Positions 47,093 to 55,821 of a stretch of 64,000 nt of DNA are shown one piece after another; position 1 is the first letter of the stretch, and every line of letters starts with the position of its first letter. Where the stretch lies: contig NZ_LNXY01000006.1 of NCBI RefSeq assembly GCF_001467585.1, positions 1 through 64,000 of the forward strand, read 5' to 3'. The position numbers and the translations under genes were made by a program. The notes beneath the pieces were generated by a model. It was not told the origin of the DNA and ran no database searches. It worked only from the letters and a program-made list of their open reading frames with translations. This DNA comes from Legionella drozanskii LLAP-1. Its GTDB lineage: Bacteria; Pseudomonadota; Gammaproteobacteria; Legionellales; Legionellaceae.

Positions 47093-48154
47093 TTAGAATA
47101 AGGGTTGCTGAATGAAATGGTCATTTTTTTCATTTGTATGAAAATGCACCCCTAAACCAAGTAATCTTATTGCTTTCTGCTCTTTATAATTTTTGTTAAA
47201 TAAATCATGAAATAACATTAGATCAACTTGAGTACTTTTTGCCTCCACTGTTGTTAGTTGAAAGTCAGCGAATTTGATTTTCACATACTGATTTTTAATC
47301 AAAAAATTGGGAGCGGAGTCCTTAATTCGTCTCAGCAACTTTTTATACAATTCATCAATAATCTCCAAAGCCTGAGCTGCGTCACGAATGTTTTCTGTCA
47401 AGGTAGTTTCGACACTCAAGGATTTTCGCTTCCTATTGGGTTGCACTGGACGCTCGTCAATGCCGCGGCATTGATTGTAAAGATGCTGGCCCAATTTGCC
47501 AAAATGTTGCACCAAAACATGCAAAGGTATTTCTTGCAAATCAGCGCATTTTATAATGTTCATATTATGCAATTTCCTGGCAGTTACTTTTCCAACTCCA
47601 AAAAGTTTAACAACAGCTAACTGATTAACAAATGCCGTAACTTGCTCCGGTCGAATGACAAATAAACCATTTGGTTTTTTCCATGCACTCGCAATTTTTG
47701 CCAAAAATTTATTAGGCGCGACACCAGCAGAAGCTGTTAATTTTTCGGCTTTCCAAATATTAGAACGAATCGCTTCAGCTATCCAAGTTGCGCTGCCTTG
47801 GTGTTGAGAACAATCCGTTACATCGAGAAAAGCCTCATCTAATGACAGAGGCTCGACGAGCTCAGTAAATTCCTTAAAAATTGAATTGATAACTTGAGAT
47901 ACCTGGCGATATTTGAGCATGTCCACTGGTAATACCACAAGATCAGGACAAAGACGCAGGGCAATGACCGTTGGCATTGCTGAATGCACACCATATTGGC
48001 GAGCAATATAATTACAAGTACAAAGAACACCTCGCCGATCAGTACTGCCGCCAACAGCGACGGGCTTATTCGCCAAAGAAGGATTGTCTCTTATTTCTAT
48101 CGCGGCATAAAAACAATCCATATCAATATGGATAATTTTGCGTAGTTTAGTCAT
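47093..48154 (-). CDS. dinB: DNA polymerase IV DinB
   Basis: A Y-family translesion DNA polymerase of 353 residues. It shows the palm motif IIHIDMDCFYAAIE, the second acidic cluster SLDEAFLDVT, helix-hairpin-helix FGVGKVTARKLHNM and the little-finger domain to the end (QPLF). In this family the extreme C-terminus holds the clamp-binding peptide. No LexA box was recognised upstream. Confidence 0.94.
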   Translation of the reverse strand: MTKLRKIIHIDMDCFYAAIEIRDNPSLANKPVAVGGSTDRRGVLCTCNYIARQYGVHSAMPTVIALRLCPDLVVLPVDMLKYRQVSQVINSIFKEFTELVEPLSLDEAFLDVTDCSQHQGSATWIAEAIRSNIWKAEKLTASAGVAPNKFLAKIASAWKKPNGLFVIRPEQVTAFVNQLAVVKLFGVGKVTARKLHNMNIIKCADLQEIPLHVLVQHFGKLGQHLYNQCRGIDERPVQPNRKRKSLSVETTLTENIRDAAQALEIIDELYKKLLRRIKDSAPNFLIKNQYVKIKFADFQLTTVEAKSTQVDLMLFHDLFNKNYKEQKAIRLLGLGVHFHTNEKNDHFIQQPLF

Positions 48155-48427
48155 TTATGCTCGGGTTGCAGGGTGTTGCTGCATGATTAAGTTTCTGAAC
48201 CCCAGGGTCAAGCCACGGTGATTCGCCGCTAGCTAGGTTGAACTTTGCCTAAGCTACAATGCAATAAACATCAATTATATCAGCTTTTGAGTAAACCCAA
48301 CTTCATTTACTCCTATAAAAATAAGCCTCAATTGAAATCTTATTGCCCGTTTTTTAATCTGACTTTTTAGTTGTTATCTCGTTAAGCAGATGCTAAAGTT
48401 TCGCCTTTTTATAACGGAATACTCCCG
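48155..48427. other. Intergenic region upstream of secreted-protein gene
   Basis: Non-coding AT-rich region between divergent dinB and the small ORF/secreted-protein pair. It must hold promoters for both directions. I found no clear operator, repeat or terminator. Confidence 0.35.
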
Positions 48428-48532
48428 ATGAAATACTTTTTTAATGTTCATCTCTCTAATTCACCGCCAAGCACCTTGATTAATAATGTTGACCTTATGG
48501 GTCACCTTGTCATGGCCAATACGAGCCTATGA
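48428..48532 (+). CDS. Candidate leader ORF (34 residues)
   Basis: ATG 48428 opens a 34-residue frame (MKYFFNVHLSNSPPSTL and on) whose TGA overlaps the ATG of the secreted-protein gene by four bases (ATGA, 48529-48532). Such an overlap suggests translational coupling if the frame is real. The ribosome binding site is weak (CGGAA, 12 bases upstream). No family recognised. Confidence 0.25.
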   Translation: MKYFFNVHLSNSPPSTLINNVDLMGHLVMANTSL

Positions 48533-49611
48533 TTGGTTTAAAGATTTCTAAATTGGTATTGGGTTTATTCTTTTGTTTGCTTAGTCAATTATTAGCAGCT
48601 TCTAGTATAGATATCGGCGATAAAATACAAAAAAATTTTGATGATAACCTTTTTAAGCTCAAACCGATTATTCAATCACATTATGCTGTTCGCTTATATC
48701 GAATCACGGGAAGAAAAGACTACTTATATCCCATTATTTCCTTTCAATTTGTTGAAAGTATACAATTACAACAACTACTCAAAAAAACACCCAGGTTTTC
48801 ATCGATAAAGTTTAATAAAAATATTAGCTTACCTCGAAATTATAACAGCCATTCCAGGGCACAAAAACGAAAAGCGCTACTCGCTCAGCTACCCGAGCTT
48901 AGCAACACGCTTAAAATACTACTCATCTTGGACCATGCACAACAGTTCAATACTTTAAATTCACCTTTGTATCCTCATACCCAAATGGCCTTAGCACATG
49001 TTAAGAAAAATATTCACTCTTTAAGTGCGTTTCTTCTAAACCCTTTAGTGATAAAAATATCCGCCGCCCAGGTGGCTAATTTTGTTTATTTACTTCATCG
49101 ATTAGAGTTAATCGACCTTAGGGAAGAATACATTGATCGTTTTCAGACCGTGTTCGCAAATAGCAACGACAGTATGCTCAACGACAAAATGTTTGAAGAT
49201 AAAATTTACGGTATGACGCACATTATTATCGCGGCCAGTGATTACTACCAAAAAAAATTAGCTTACAAGCAATTTGCCTGGATATATGAATATTTCGATC
49301 AGCATATCGATGAAATTTTAAGAAGAACCAAACCTGATGTCATTGCTGAAGTAGGATTAAGTTTTTGTTTAATTGATAAGACTAATCATTCTTCCTCGCT
49401 CGATAGAATTAAGCGGTTTTTAAAAAATAAATTTAATCCTAATCAACAAACCATCCCCAATAAATCGGGAAGCAATGATTTAAATTTAGCAGAGCATCGC
49501 AATGTGTTAGCAATTATGCTCTTTAAATGGCCATCAAAACTTTATTCCGGTCCTGATTTGGCGGCGGCGACTGATTTTTTCAGTACCTTGCATCAAAATC
49601 AACCCTTATAA
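48529..49611 (+). CDS. Secreted protein of unknown function
   Basis: A 360-residue protein with a clear signal peptide (LVLGLFFCLLSQLLAASS, cleavage near residue 26). The mature part is mostly helical and basic, with a conserved-looking segment VANFVYLLHRLELIDLREEY. No enzyme motif or lipobox is seen. Not recognised as any family. It stands alone apart from the tiny overlapping upstream ORF. Confidence 0.65.
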   Translation: MIGLKISKLVLGLFFCLLSQLLAASSIDIGDKIQKNFDDNLFKLKPIIQSHYAVRLYRITGRKDYLYPIISFQFVESIQLQQLLKKTPRFSSIKFNKNISLPRNYNSHSRAQKRKALLAQLPELSNTLKILLILDHAQQFNTLNSPLYPHTQMALAHVKKNIHSLSAFLLNPLVIKISAAQVANFVYLLHRLELIDLREEYIDRFQTVFANSNDSMLNDKMFEDKIYGMTHIIIAASDYYQKKLAYKQFAWIYEYFDQHIDEILRRTKPDVIAEVGLSFCLIDKTNHSSSLDRIKRFLKNKFNPNQQTIPNKSGSNDLNLAEHRNVLAIMLFKWPSKLYSGPDLAAATDFFSTLHQNQPL

Positions 49612-49681
49612 TAACTCGCAGTTTTCCCTTTTCTCTAGAAATGGGAGGATTTGAAATCTATGCTTATAATAATAATTCTTA

Positions 49682-50122
49682 ATGGCCTCAGAAATTATGA
49701 AAACAGTTTTTCATTTAGCTTTTCCAGTCCATGATTTTGATTTGGCAAAACATTTTTATCTAGAGCAGCTAGGCTGTACTTTAGGTCGCGAGTCAGAGCA
49801 TGCCTTGATTCTCCAATTGGGCACGCATCAAATTGTTGCTCATAAAATTGCTAGCCTGCTGCCCATGCAAGAGGGAATTTATCCTCGTCATTTTGGTTTG
49901 ATCTTTTTGGATAAAGATGAATTTGAACTCTTTGTACAACGATTGACGAACAAGCAGGTACAATTTGAAATTCCCTTAAAAACACGCTTTCCTAACTCTA
50001 AAATTGAGCATCAATCTTTTTTCCTTAAAGATCCCAGCAATAACTTGCTTGAATTTAAATATTATACCTATCAGTCTGCTATCTTTGGGGAAAAGGAATT
50101 TAAAAAAATTGGTGAAAGTTAA
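49682..50122 (+). CDS. VOC/glyoxalase-family protein
   Basis: A 146-residue vicinal-oxygen-chelate protein: FHLAFPVHDFDLAKHFYLEQLGCTLGRE is the first beta-alpha-beta unit, and SFFLKDPSNNLLEFKYY the metal-proximal C-terminal strand, with His, His and Glu candidates for the metal. The family covers glyoxalases, dioxygenases and resistance proteins; the substrate cannot be told. ATG 49682 lacks a ribosome binding site; ATG 49697, six codons in, is an alternative. Upstream of hutF on the same strand. Confidence 0.82.
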   Translation: MASEIMKTVFHLAFPVHDFDLAKHFYLEQLGCTLGRESEHALILQLGTHQIVAHKIASLLPMQEGIYPRHFGLIFLDKDEFELFVQRLTNKQVQFEIPLKTRFPNSKIEHQSFFLKDPSNNLLEFKYYTYQSAIFGEKEFKKIGES

Positions 50123-50233
50123 GCGGCCTGACCTATACTCATTCTCCCCTGGAGAGACCGTTTTTTTTTGCTAGAGAATCCTTAATTCTGGGTTTATGAT
50201 AAATAAACTTTAGAACCTCATAAGGAATATTTC

Positions 50234-51613
50234 TTGGATCAGCATTATTTTGCTAGCACCGCATTTTTGCCTAAGGGCTGGGCTGAGAATGTTCTTATTA
50301 CAGTCGATGAGGCTGGATATATAAGTAATATTAGTCCGAATCACTCATCATCCAGCACAGCAACTCTCCTCAAAGGGATTGTATTACCTGGCATGTTAAA
50401 TCTACATTCTCATGCTTTTCAACGCGCCATGGCTGGTCTGGCGGAACATGCAACGGGTGAGAAAGATAGCTTTTGGACTTGGCGGGAAGTCATGTACCAA
50501 TTTCTTGCAAAACTGACACCGGAGGATTTGCAAATAATCGCAGCTCAAGTGTACGTAGAAATGCTGAAGGCCGGGTATACTACCGTTGGCGAATTTCATT
50601 ATGTCCATCATCAACCTAATGGCCAACCCTATCAAGATCGTAGCTTAATTTCGCAGCACATCATTGCCGCTGCAAAAGAAACAGGCCTAGCCATCACCCT
50701 TCTACCTACCTTGTATCATTACAGCGGATTCGGTAGGCAACCCGCCACTGCAAATCAAAAGCGATTCATTAATGATGAAACACAAATCTTAGATATTATT
50801 TCCTCACTGTTGGCCAATTATTCTCACGATCCTCAAGTCACTATTGGTTTAGCACATCATTCACTACGAGCCATTAGTCCAGAAATGTTACGGCAGGCTA
50901 CCGAGGGCTTGAAAAGCCTCGCGACTCAGAGCCCTATTCATATCCACATCGCAGAACAAACCAAAGAAGTCGACGATTGCATTCGTTGGAGCGCTCAACG
51001 CCCAGTCGAGTGGCTGCTTAATAATATGAATATTGACCCCTATTGGTGTCTTGTCCATGCGACTCATATGACGGAAACTGAAACGAAACGCCTTGCTGCC
51101 AGCGGTGCGATTGTCGGTCTTTGCCCAACAACTGAGGCTAACCTAGGCGATGGTTTATTTAATCTCCCTGATTATCTTGAGGCACAAGGGCGTTGGGGTA
51201 TAGGTAGCGACAGCAATATTTCGGTGAGTGTGATTGAAGAATTACGCCTACTTGAGTATGGTCAACGCTTGCTCCGTCGAGAACGAGCCCTTGTCAAAAC
51301 AGCTGTAGAACCTTCCGTTGGCACCACTTTATACCAAATGGCTCTTCGAGGTGGCGCGCAAGCACTAGGGCGTTCTGCGGGGAGTATTGAAATTGGCAAA
51401 CGTGCCGACTTCATTGTCCTCGATGCGCAAAACCCTGCTTTACTATCGCGAACAAATCATTTGATTTTAGATAGCCTGATCTTTTCAGGAAACGTCAATC
51501 CAATTCGCCATGTTATTGCAGGGGGGCAACAGGTCGTTAAAGACTTCAAGCATTTTGCCGAAGATAAGCTGCTAAATGCTTATGCAAAAACAATTAAAAA
51601 ACTTTTCAGCTAG
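50234..51613 (+). CDS. hutF: Formimidoylglutamate deiminase HutF
   Basis: An amidohydrolase of 459 residues that converts N-formimidoyl-L-glutamate to N-formyl-L-glutamate in the five-step histidine degradation route. The metal-binding NLHSHAFQRAMAG is the HutF version of the HxH motif, with a later His in GLAHHSLRA, HIHIAEQ, and the catalytic Asp in GIGSDSNISVS. The start is TTG 50234 with AAGGA about eight bases upstream. It lies 12 bases before hutG, and the two act in sequence. Confidence 0.9.
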   Translation: MDQHYFASTAFLPKGWAENVLITVDEAGYISNISPNHSSSSTATLLKGIVLPGMLNLHSHAFQRAMAGLAEHATGEKDSFWTWREVMYQFLAKLTPEDLQIIAAQVYVEMLKAGYTTVGEFHYVHHQPNGQPYQDRSLISQHIIAAAKETGLAITLLPTLYHYSGFGRQPATANQKRFINDETQILDIISSLLANYSHDPQVTIGLAHHSLRAISPEMLRQATEGLKSLATQSPIHIHIAEQTKEVDDCIRWSAQRPVEWLLNNMNIDPYWCLVHATHMTETETKRLAASGAIVGLCPTTEANLGDGLFNLPDYLEAQGRWGIGSDSNISVSVIEELRLLEYGQRLLRRERALVKTAVEPSVGTTLYQMALRGGAQALGRSAGSIEIGKRADFIVLDAQNPALLSRTNHLILDSLIFSGNVNPIRHVIAGGQQVVKDFKHFAEDKLLNAYAKTIKKLFS

Positions 51614-51625
51614 AGGTAAGCTCTG

Positions 51626-52420
51626 ATGGAATTATTTAACTATTTACCCGGCACTGTGCCTGTTATTTTGAGCATCCCGCATGCCGGCACGTATGTCCCA
51701 GACAATTTATTGCAACGATTTACCCAACCCGCCAAACGACTTCCCGATACCGATTGGCATCTTGAACAACTTTACGCCTTTGCTCACAAAATGGGTATTC
51801 ATATGTTGGTCGCGACTCACTCTCGTTACGTGATTGATCTAAATCGCTCCTCCGATGGAAAATCGCTCTACCCCGGGAAATTTACCACGAGTTTATGCCC
51901 AACGACTTTATTTAATGGTTCACCCATTTATCAACAAGGTCTGGAACCCGATGAGAAAGAAATACAAGCTCGCATTAAAACCTATTGGCAGCCTTATCAC
52001 AATAAACTGCAATCGCTTATTGCAGAATTAAAACTTAATAATCGAGTTGCGATCTTTGACGCACACTCCATTCGCTCACAAGTCCCCTCACTTTTTGACG
52101 GCGTATTAGCTAGCATTAATTTAGGTACTGCTGATGGGCAATCGACACGTCAGGGGCTTGCGGACAAGCTCAGGGATTATTGTGAAAACACAAATTATTC
52201 AACTGTGCTCAACGGCCGTTTTAAAGGAGGATATATTACACGGCATTATGGAAATCCCACTGAAAAGGTCGACGCAATTCAATTAGAATTTACCCAGCTT
52301 AATTACATGGAAGAGTCATTTCCTTTTGCTTATGACCTGAATAAAGCAAAGGAATGTCAATTAATGCTTTCTAAATTGCTTTCTCTATTAATCATTGAGA
52401 CGCAAACGCAAGAAATATAA
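51626..52420 (+). CDS. hutG: N-formylglutamate deformylase HutG
   Basis: A 264-residue zinc amidohydrolase giving glutamate and formate from N-formylglutamate, the product of HutF. Family motifs are VILSIPHAGTYVP, LPDTDWHLEQLYAF, VIDLNRSSDG and AIFDAHSIRSQVP. The length is normal. Cotranscribed with hutF. Histidase, urocanase and imidazolonepropionase genes are not in this window. Its stop is followed at once by a palindromic element. Confidence 0.93.
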   Translation: MELFNYLPGTVPVILSIPHAGTYVPDNLLQRFTQPAKRLPDTDWHLEQLYAFAHKMGIHMLVATHSRYVIDLNRSSDGKSLYPGKFTTSLCPTTLFNGSPIYQQGLEPDEKEIQARIKTYWQPYHNKLQSLIAELKLNNRVAIFDAHSIRSQVPSLFDGVLASINLGTADGQSTRQGLADKLRDYCENTNYSTVLNGRFKGGYITRHYGNPTEKVDAIQLEFTQLNYMEESFPFAYDLNKAKECQLMLSKLLSLLIIETQTQEI

Positions 52421-52421
52421 A

Positions 52422-52703
52422 GATAGTTGGAGGTAGGGCCAATGCCTGGGGAATCTTCACTTTTTTTTGAATAATATTTCGAGCCAAATCCATTGTTTTA
52501 CTGAACCGTTCAGCCTGAGGAGGAGCGCCAGCGACGTCTCGAAGGCCTGTCCTGAGGCAGGTACTCGAAGGTGCTTTGCACCAAGGCTTCGAGACAGCGC
52601 TACGCGCTTCCTCAGCCCGAACGGATCAAGCTACTGATTGGAGCAACACCTATTTTTGTTCAAAAAAAAAGTGAAGATACCTCAGGGCCAAGGTCCAACT
52701 ATC
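52422..52703. repeat. Nested palindromic element, possible MITE or bidirectional terminator
   Basis: The element fills the gap between convergent hutG and fabL. The outer arms (52422-52474 and 52650-52703) are imperfect inverted repeats. Both begin GATAGTTGGA and share ATCTTCACTTTTTTTT. Inner arms (about 52503-52545 and 52584-52628) share CTGAGGA...GTCTCGAAG. The centre has a GGTGC-TTT-GCACC hairpin within CTCGAA/TTCGAG. The right outer arm runs into the last codons and TAG of fabL. The element has higher GC than its surroundings and no coding frame. It looks like a non-autonomous palindromic repeat that landed at a gene border and may now serve as a two-way terminator. No target duplication was identified. 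Confidence 0.7.
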
Positions 52704-53454
52704 CTACTCGACTATAACCCGCATCAACAAACAAAGTATGAGCATTAATCATTTGTGCTTCGGGTAAACACAATAAATAAACCGCATCCGCAACATCTTC
52801 GGTAGTTAGAGGACGAGCTGAAAGAGAATGTGCCTGATATTCATCAAGAAGCTGTTCACGATTAGGGAAATGTTTTAATGCATCCGTATCAACAACTCCA
52901 GCAGAAACTGTATTCACAGTAATCTCATGTTCTGCTAATTCAAGACTCAATGAACGAACTAAAGCTTCCAGCGCCGCCTTTGAAGCACCAATGAAACTGT
53001 AATTTGGAATCGCTCGATGCGCCCCCAAACTAGATAAAGCAATCACACGCCCGCGTCGACTCATGAGCGAGATACCTTCTGAGACTAAATGATTCAAAGC
53101 AAGGGCATTTGTTTCCATGCACCAACGCCAATGCTTGGTCGACATTTTTAAAGCCGGTTTTAACACCCCGCTCGCCGCGTTACTAATGAGAAAATCGAGT
53201 TGAGAAAAATGCTTGCGAAAGCCGCTAAACATCTCTTTGACTGACTGTTGATCCGCAACATTAGCTTGAATAGCCACAGCCTTTCGGCCTAAGGCTTTTA
53301 TTTCTTCAACCAGAATTTGGGCTTCATCAGAACTATTGTAATAAACAATAGCTATATCAGCTCCGTTTCGCGCGAGTTTAAGCGCTGTTGCCTTTCCAAT
53401 GCCACGCGCCCCACCGGTAATCAGAGCAACTTTATTAGCAAACTTTAAGGACAT
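52699..53454 (-). CDS. fabL: SDR-family enoyl-ACP reductase III (FabL-like)
   Basis: A 251-residue short-chain dehydrogenase. The nucleotide-binding motif is TGGARGIG (residues 14-21), followed by SNAASG. The active site is YSFIGASK, with Tyr and Lys seven apart as in FabL (YX6K) rather than the usual YX3K. VDTDALKHFPNREQLLDEY and the rest also resemble Bacillus FabL. It probably reduces enoyl-ACP in fatty acid elongation, but other SDR roles are possible. Its last codons overlap the outer arm of the palindromic element. Confidence 0.82.
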   Translation of the reverse strand: MSLKFANKVALITGGARGIGKATALKLARNGADIAIVYYNSSDEAQILVEEIKALGRKAVAIQANVADQQSVKEMFSGFRKHFSQLDFLISNAASGVLKPALKMSTKHWRWCMETNALALNHLVSEGISLMSRRGRVIALSSLGAHRAIPNYSFIGASKAALEALVRSLSLELAEHEITVNTVSAGVVDTDALKHFPNREQLLDEYQAHSLSARPLTTEDVADAVYLLCLPEAQMINAHTLFVDAGYSRVG

Positions 53455-53612
53455 TTAGTTATCCCCTTCAACAAAAATTGCCTGAAACTACAATGAAACA
53501 CTAACCTTGTCAATAACTCAAATCAAGTCATCAAGGCAACTATGCCTCTTTGAAAATTGCTCGTCTAAAAATTTAAAACTGCTATTATTTCCTTTAATTT
53601 TTATAACTTAGA

Positions 53613-54410
53613 ATGAAAATGGATTTTGCTTTTAAATTACGATCACTCCTCGTAAAAATTAGCCATCAAGGACAAAAAAAATTAATTTTCTCTTTTTTAA
53701 TACTTCCCTCCTTGCTCCATGCTAATAATTTAACTCTCTTTATTTCCGGCGGACCTCATTTTCCCAAGTTAAATCAAGAACAGTTGGTAAGAATGAATTC
53801 TTGGGTTAGCACTGATTACCAAAGCTATCAAAAAAATCATTGGAAAGGATTTTGGGGAGGAGGCTTCAACCATTCGTTTGAAAAAATATCCAAGCGGTTT
53901 AATCTTTCCTTAGGCCTAGCCGGATATTCCCTTGACTTGGGTCCTGTGCAAGGAAAAGTTTATCCCTTTATCAACGGTGGATTCTTTGACGCCTTAGATT
54001 ATCGCTTTAATGCAAGAAACTATTCACTGATGGCTGAATCACGTCTAACTTACGCTAATTGTAATTGGCAACCTTTCCTTTTAGCTGGAGTTGGACAAGC
54101 ATGGAATCGCTTAAAGAATTATACCGAAATCACGGCTAATTTCGCATCGAGTGCTACGCCACTCTCTCCTGGATTTAGTAACCATAGACATCACAATTTC
54201 GCTTATGAATTAGGACTTGGGCTTCAACATCCGCTCTTCGAAGATAAATTACATAAGATCAGCTATCTTGCTTCTTTAGGTTATCGTTATTTTAATTTAG
54301 GTAAAGCTAGACTTAATTATCTTCCCGAACAAACGCCCTCGTCTCAGTTAGGCATCAACAACTTACATACCCAAAGCATCGTATTTTCAATCGATGTTTC
54401 TTTCAATTAA
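53613..54410 (+). CDS. Outer-membrane beta-barrel protein, OmpW/opacity-like
   Basis: A 265-residue protein. A hydrophobic stretch KLIFSFLILPSLLHANN at about 24-38 acts as a signal peptide, although the region before it is longer than usual and a later start may be used. The mature part has alternating, aromatic-rich strands (FINGGFFDALDYRF, FLLAGVGQAWNRL, YELGLGLQHPL) and ends in a strand finishing with Phe-Asn (VFSIDVSFN), as expected for an eight-strand barrel. The ligand or function is unknown. It is 24 bases upstream of the GH18 gene on the same strand. Confidence 0.78.
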   Translation: MKMDFAFKLRSLLVKISHQGQKKLIFSFLILPSLLHANNLTLFISGGPHFPKLNQEQLVRMNSWVSTDYQSYQKNHWKGFWGGGFNHSFEKISKRFNLSLGLAGYSLDLGPVQGKVYPFINGGFFDALDYRFNARNYSLMAESRLTYANCNWQPFLLAGVGQAWNRLKNYTEITANFASSATPLSPGFSNHRHHNFAYELGLGLQHPLFEDKLHKISYLASLGYRYFNLGKARLNYLPEQTPSSQLGINNLHTQSIVFSIDVSFN

Positions 54411-54434
54411 TACTAACAATCAGGATAAAGTAGT

Positions 54435-55679
54435 ATGAAAAAATGGATAACTAGTTTGATTGTTTTGATACTTTCACTGTCTGCATTTGCACATGCCTCA
54501 GCTTTATTTGAGATTGTGCCAAGCAGCTCTGCTCCAATCGCGATTTCATCTTCAGGACAAACTTATCTGACCTATACAATTAAAAATAATAGCTCTCAAA
54601 TCATTAATACTCTTTCGATAGATCCTAATTATGGCGGCGCGGGAAATTTTTTAGTACTTTATGCAAACAATAATCAGTGCGGCATTCTAGCCCCTGGGGC
54701 TGTTTGTAACTTTATAGTCACTATACAAGGAATTAATCTACCCGCAGTGACAAGCTTAATGCCTCGTGTTTGTGGATATAATAATACGGCTTGTTCAATT
54801 CCCACTTTGAATAATCGCGTGTTGGTTATCGCTAGTCCGAATATTCCCTACTCTGGTTTTCCTACTCCCTATGCCGGCAGCTTCTATCCCATTTACAACT
54901 CTGGTCCGCCTCAATGGATTGTGCCTACACCCTCTATGCCTTTTAACCGAGTGAGTAGCATTTTTGTCGCTTTCGCCCACACTTACCCACTCAATAATGG
55001 CGCTATTTTCACCTATGAAACTGGTCAACCTGATGAACCCACGAGACTCATATACCTATCACAAATTGCACGAAGCGTTAATCCTGCTATCAAAATTTTA
55101 ATTTCATTGGGTTGGGGGAAAAATGATTGGACTTATATTAATAATGACTATATCAATCATGCTAACTTATTCGTGCCGAGCGTGGTGCAATTTATTCGTG
55201 ACAATCGCTTAGATGGACTTGATATCGATGATGAAGAAATCGGCGGCTCCACGGGCATTATCCCCCAAAGTAATTTTGACGGCGTTATCGCCAACCTTCG
55301 AAATGCTTTAAATTATGCCTCCTTGCTTGATGGCAAACCCTATTATTTAACCATCACACCTGCAGGAAATAATATACAACCGGGAGGAATTGAGCATACA
55401 CAAATCACTGCTCAAAATATGAATAGTTTTAACTTAATTAATATTCAAAGTTACTATAATGGTAGCGAAACGTTTGGCGTCGATCTTTTATATAATCTTA
55501 TCGCTATCGGTTATCCTCCCAAACAAATTGCTAATGGGATCGATACAGAAAAATGTGCACCTAATTGGCCGCCTTATCTTAATTTAGCAGGTTTATTTAA
55601 TTGGAATATGCCTGCTGATAGCGTCTGTCTTTTTCAATATACCGAACAACTTGCGGATATTGTCGGCTATAATGGATAA
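54435..55679 (+). CDS. Secreted GH18-family glycoside hydrolase (chitinase-like)
   Basis: A 414-residue secreted protein. Signal peptide LIVLILSLSAFAHA is followed by an N-terminal beta-domain (about 22-140, with ILAPGAVCNFIVTI as in bacterial Ig-like modules). The GH18 barrel spans about 145-410, with the signature LDGLDIDDEE: Asp260, Asp263, Asp265 and catalytic Glu267. It is predicted to cut chitin or other N-acetylglucosamine polymers outside the cell, or in the host. Probably cotranscribed with the barrel protein upstream, and followed by a strong hairpin. Confidence 0.85.
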   Translation: MKKWITSLIVLILSLSAFAHASALFEIVPSSSAPIAISSSGQTYLTYTIKNNSSQIINTLSIDPNYGGAGNFLVLYANNNQCGILAPGAVCNFIVTIQGINLPAVTSLMPRVCGYNNTACSIPTLNNRVLVIASPNIPYSGFPTPYAGSFYPIYNSGPPQWIVPTPSMPFNRVSSIFVAFAHTYPLNNGAIFTYETGQPDEPTRLIYLSQIARSVNPAIKILISLGWGKNDWTYINNDYINHANLFVPSVVQFIRDNRLDGLDIDDEEIGGSTGIIPQSNFDGVIANLRNALNYASLLDGKPYYLTITPAGNNIQPGGIEHTQITAQNMNSFNLINIQSYYNGSETFGVDLLYNLIAIGYPPKQIANGIDTEKCAPNWPPYLNLAGLFNWNMPADSVCLFQYTEQLADIVGYNG

Positions 55680-55686
55680 TGCTCTT

Positions 55687-55732
55687 CCAATTTAAGAATC
55701 CTGGGTATCGCCACTCAAGATTCTTAAATTGG
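55687..55732 (+). terminator. Likely terminator hairpin after GH18 gene
   Basis: A perfect 14-base inverted repeat (CCAATTTAAGAATC with GATTCTTAAATTGG) around an 18-base loop, starting eight bases after the GH18 stop. A weak A/T stretch CTAAATTTTAG follows, so it could also be a processing or stabilising hairpin. Confidence 0.55.
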
Positions 55733-55821
55733 CTAAATTTTAGATTAGTTGAGCACTTACCCTTGTCTCATAGCACCTAAGTTTGTACCATTTGCACACC
55801 ATATAAAGAGATACGTAATTA

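Noticed and set aside
50143-50169. Terminator after the VOC gene (small TCTCC/GGAGA hairpin and T9)
   Set aside because: The stem is only five base pairs and is separated from the T tract by five bases; too weak to list.
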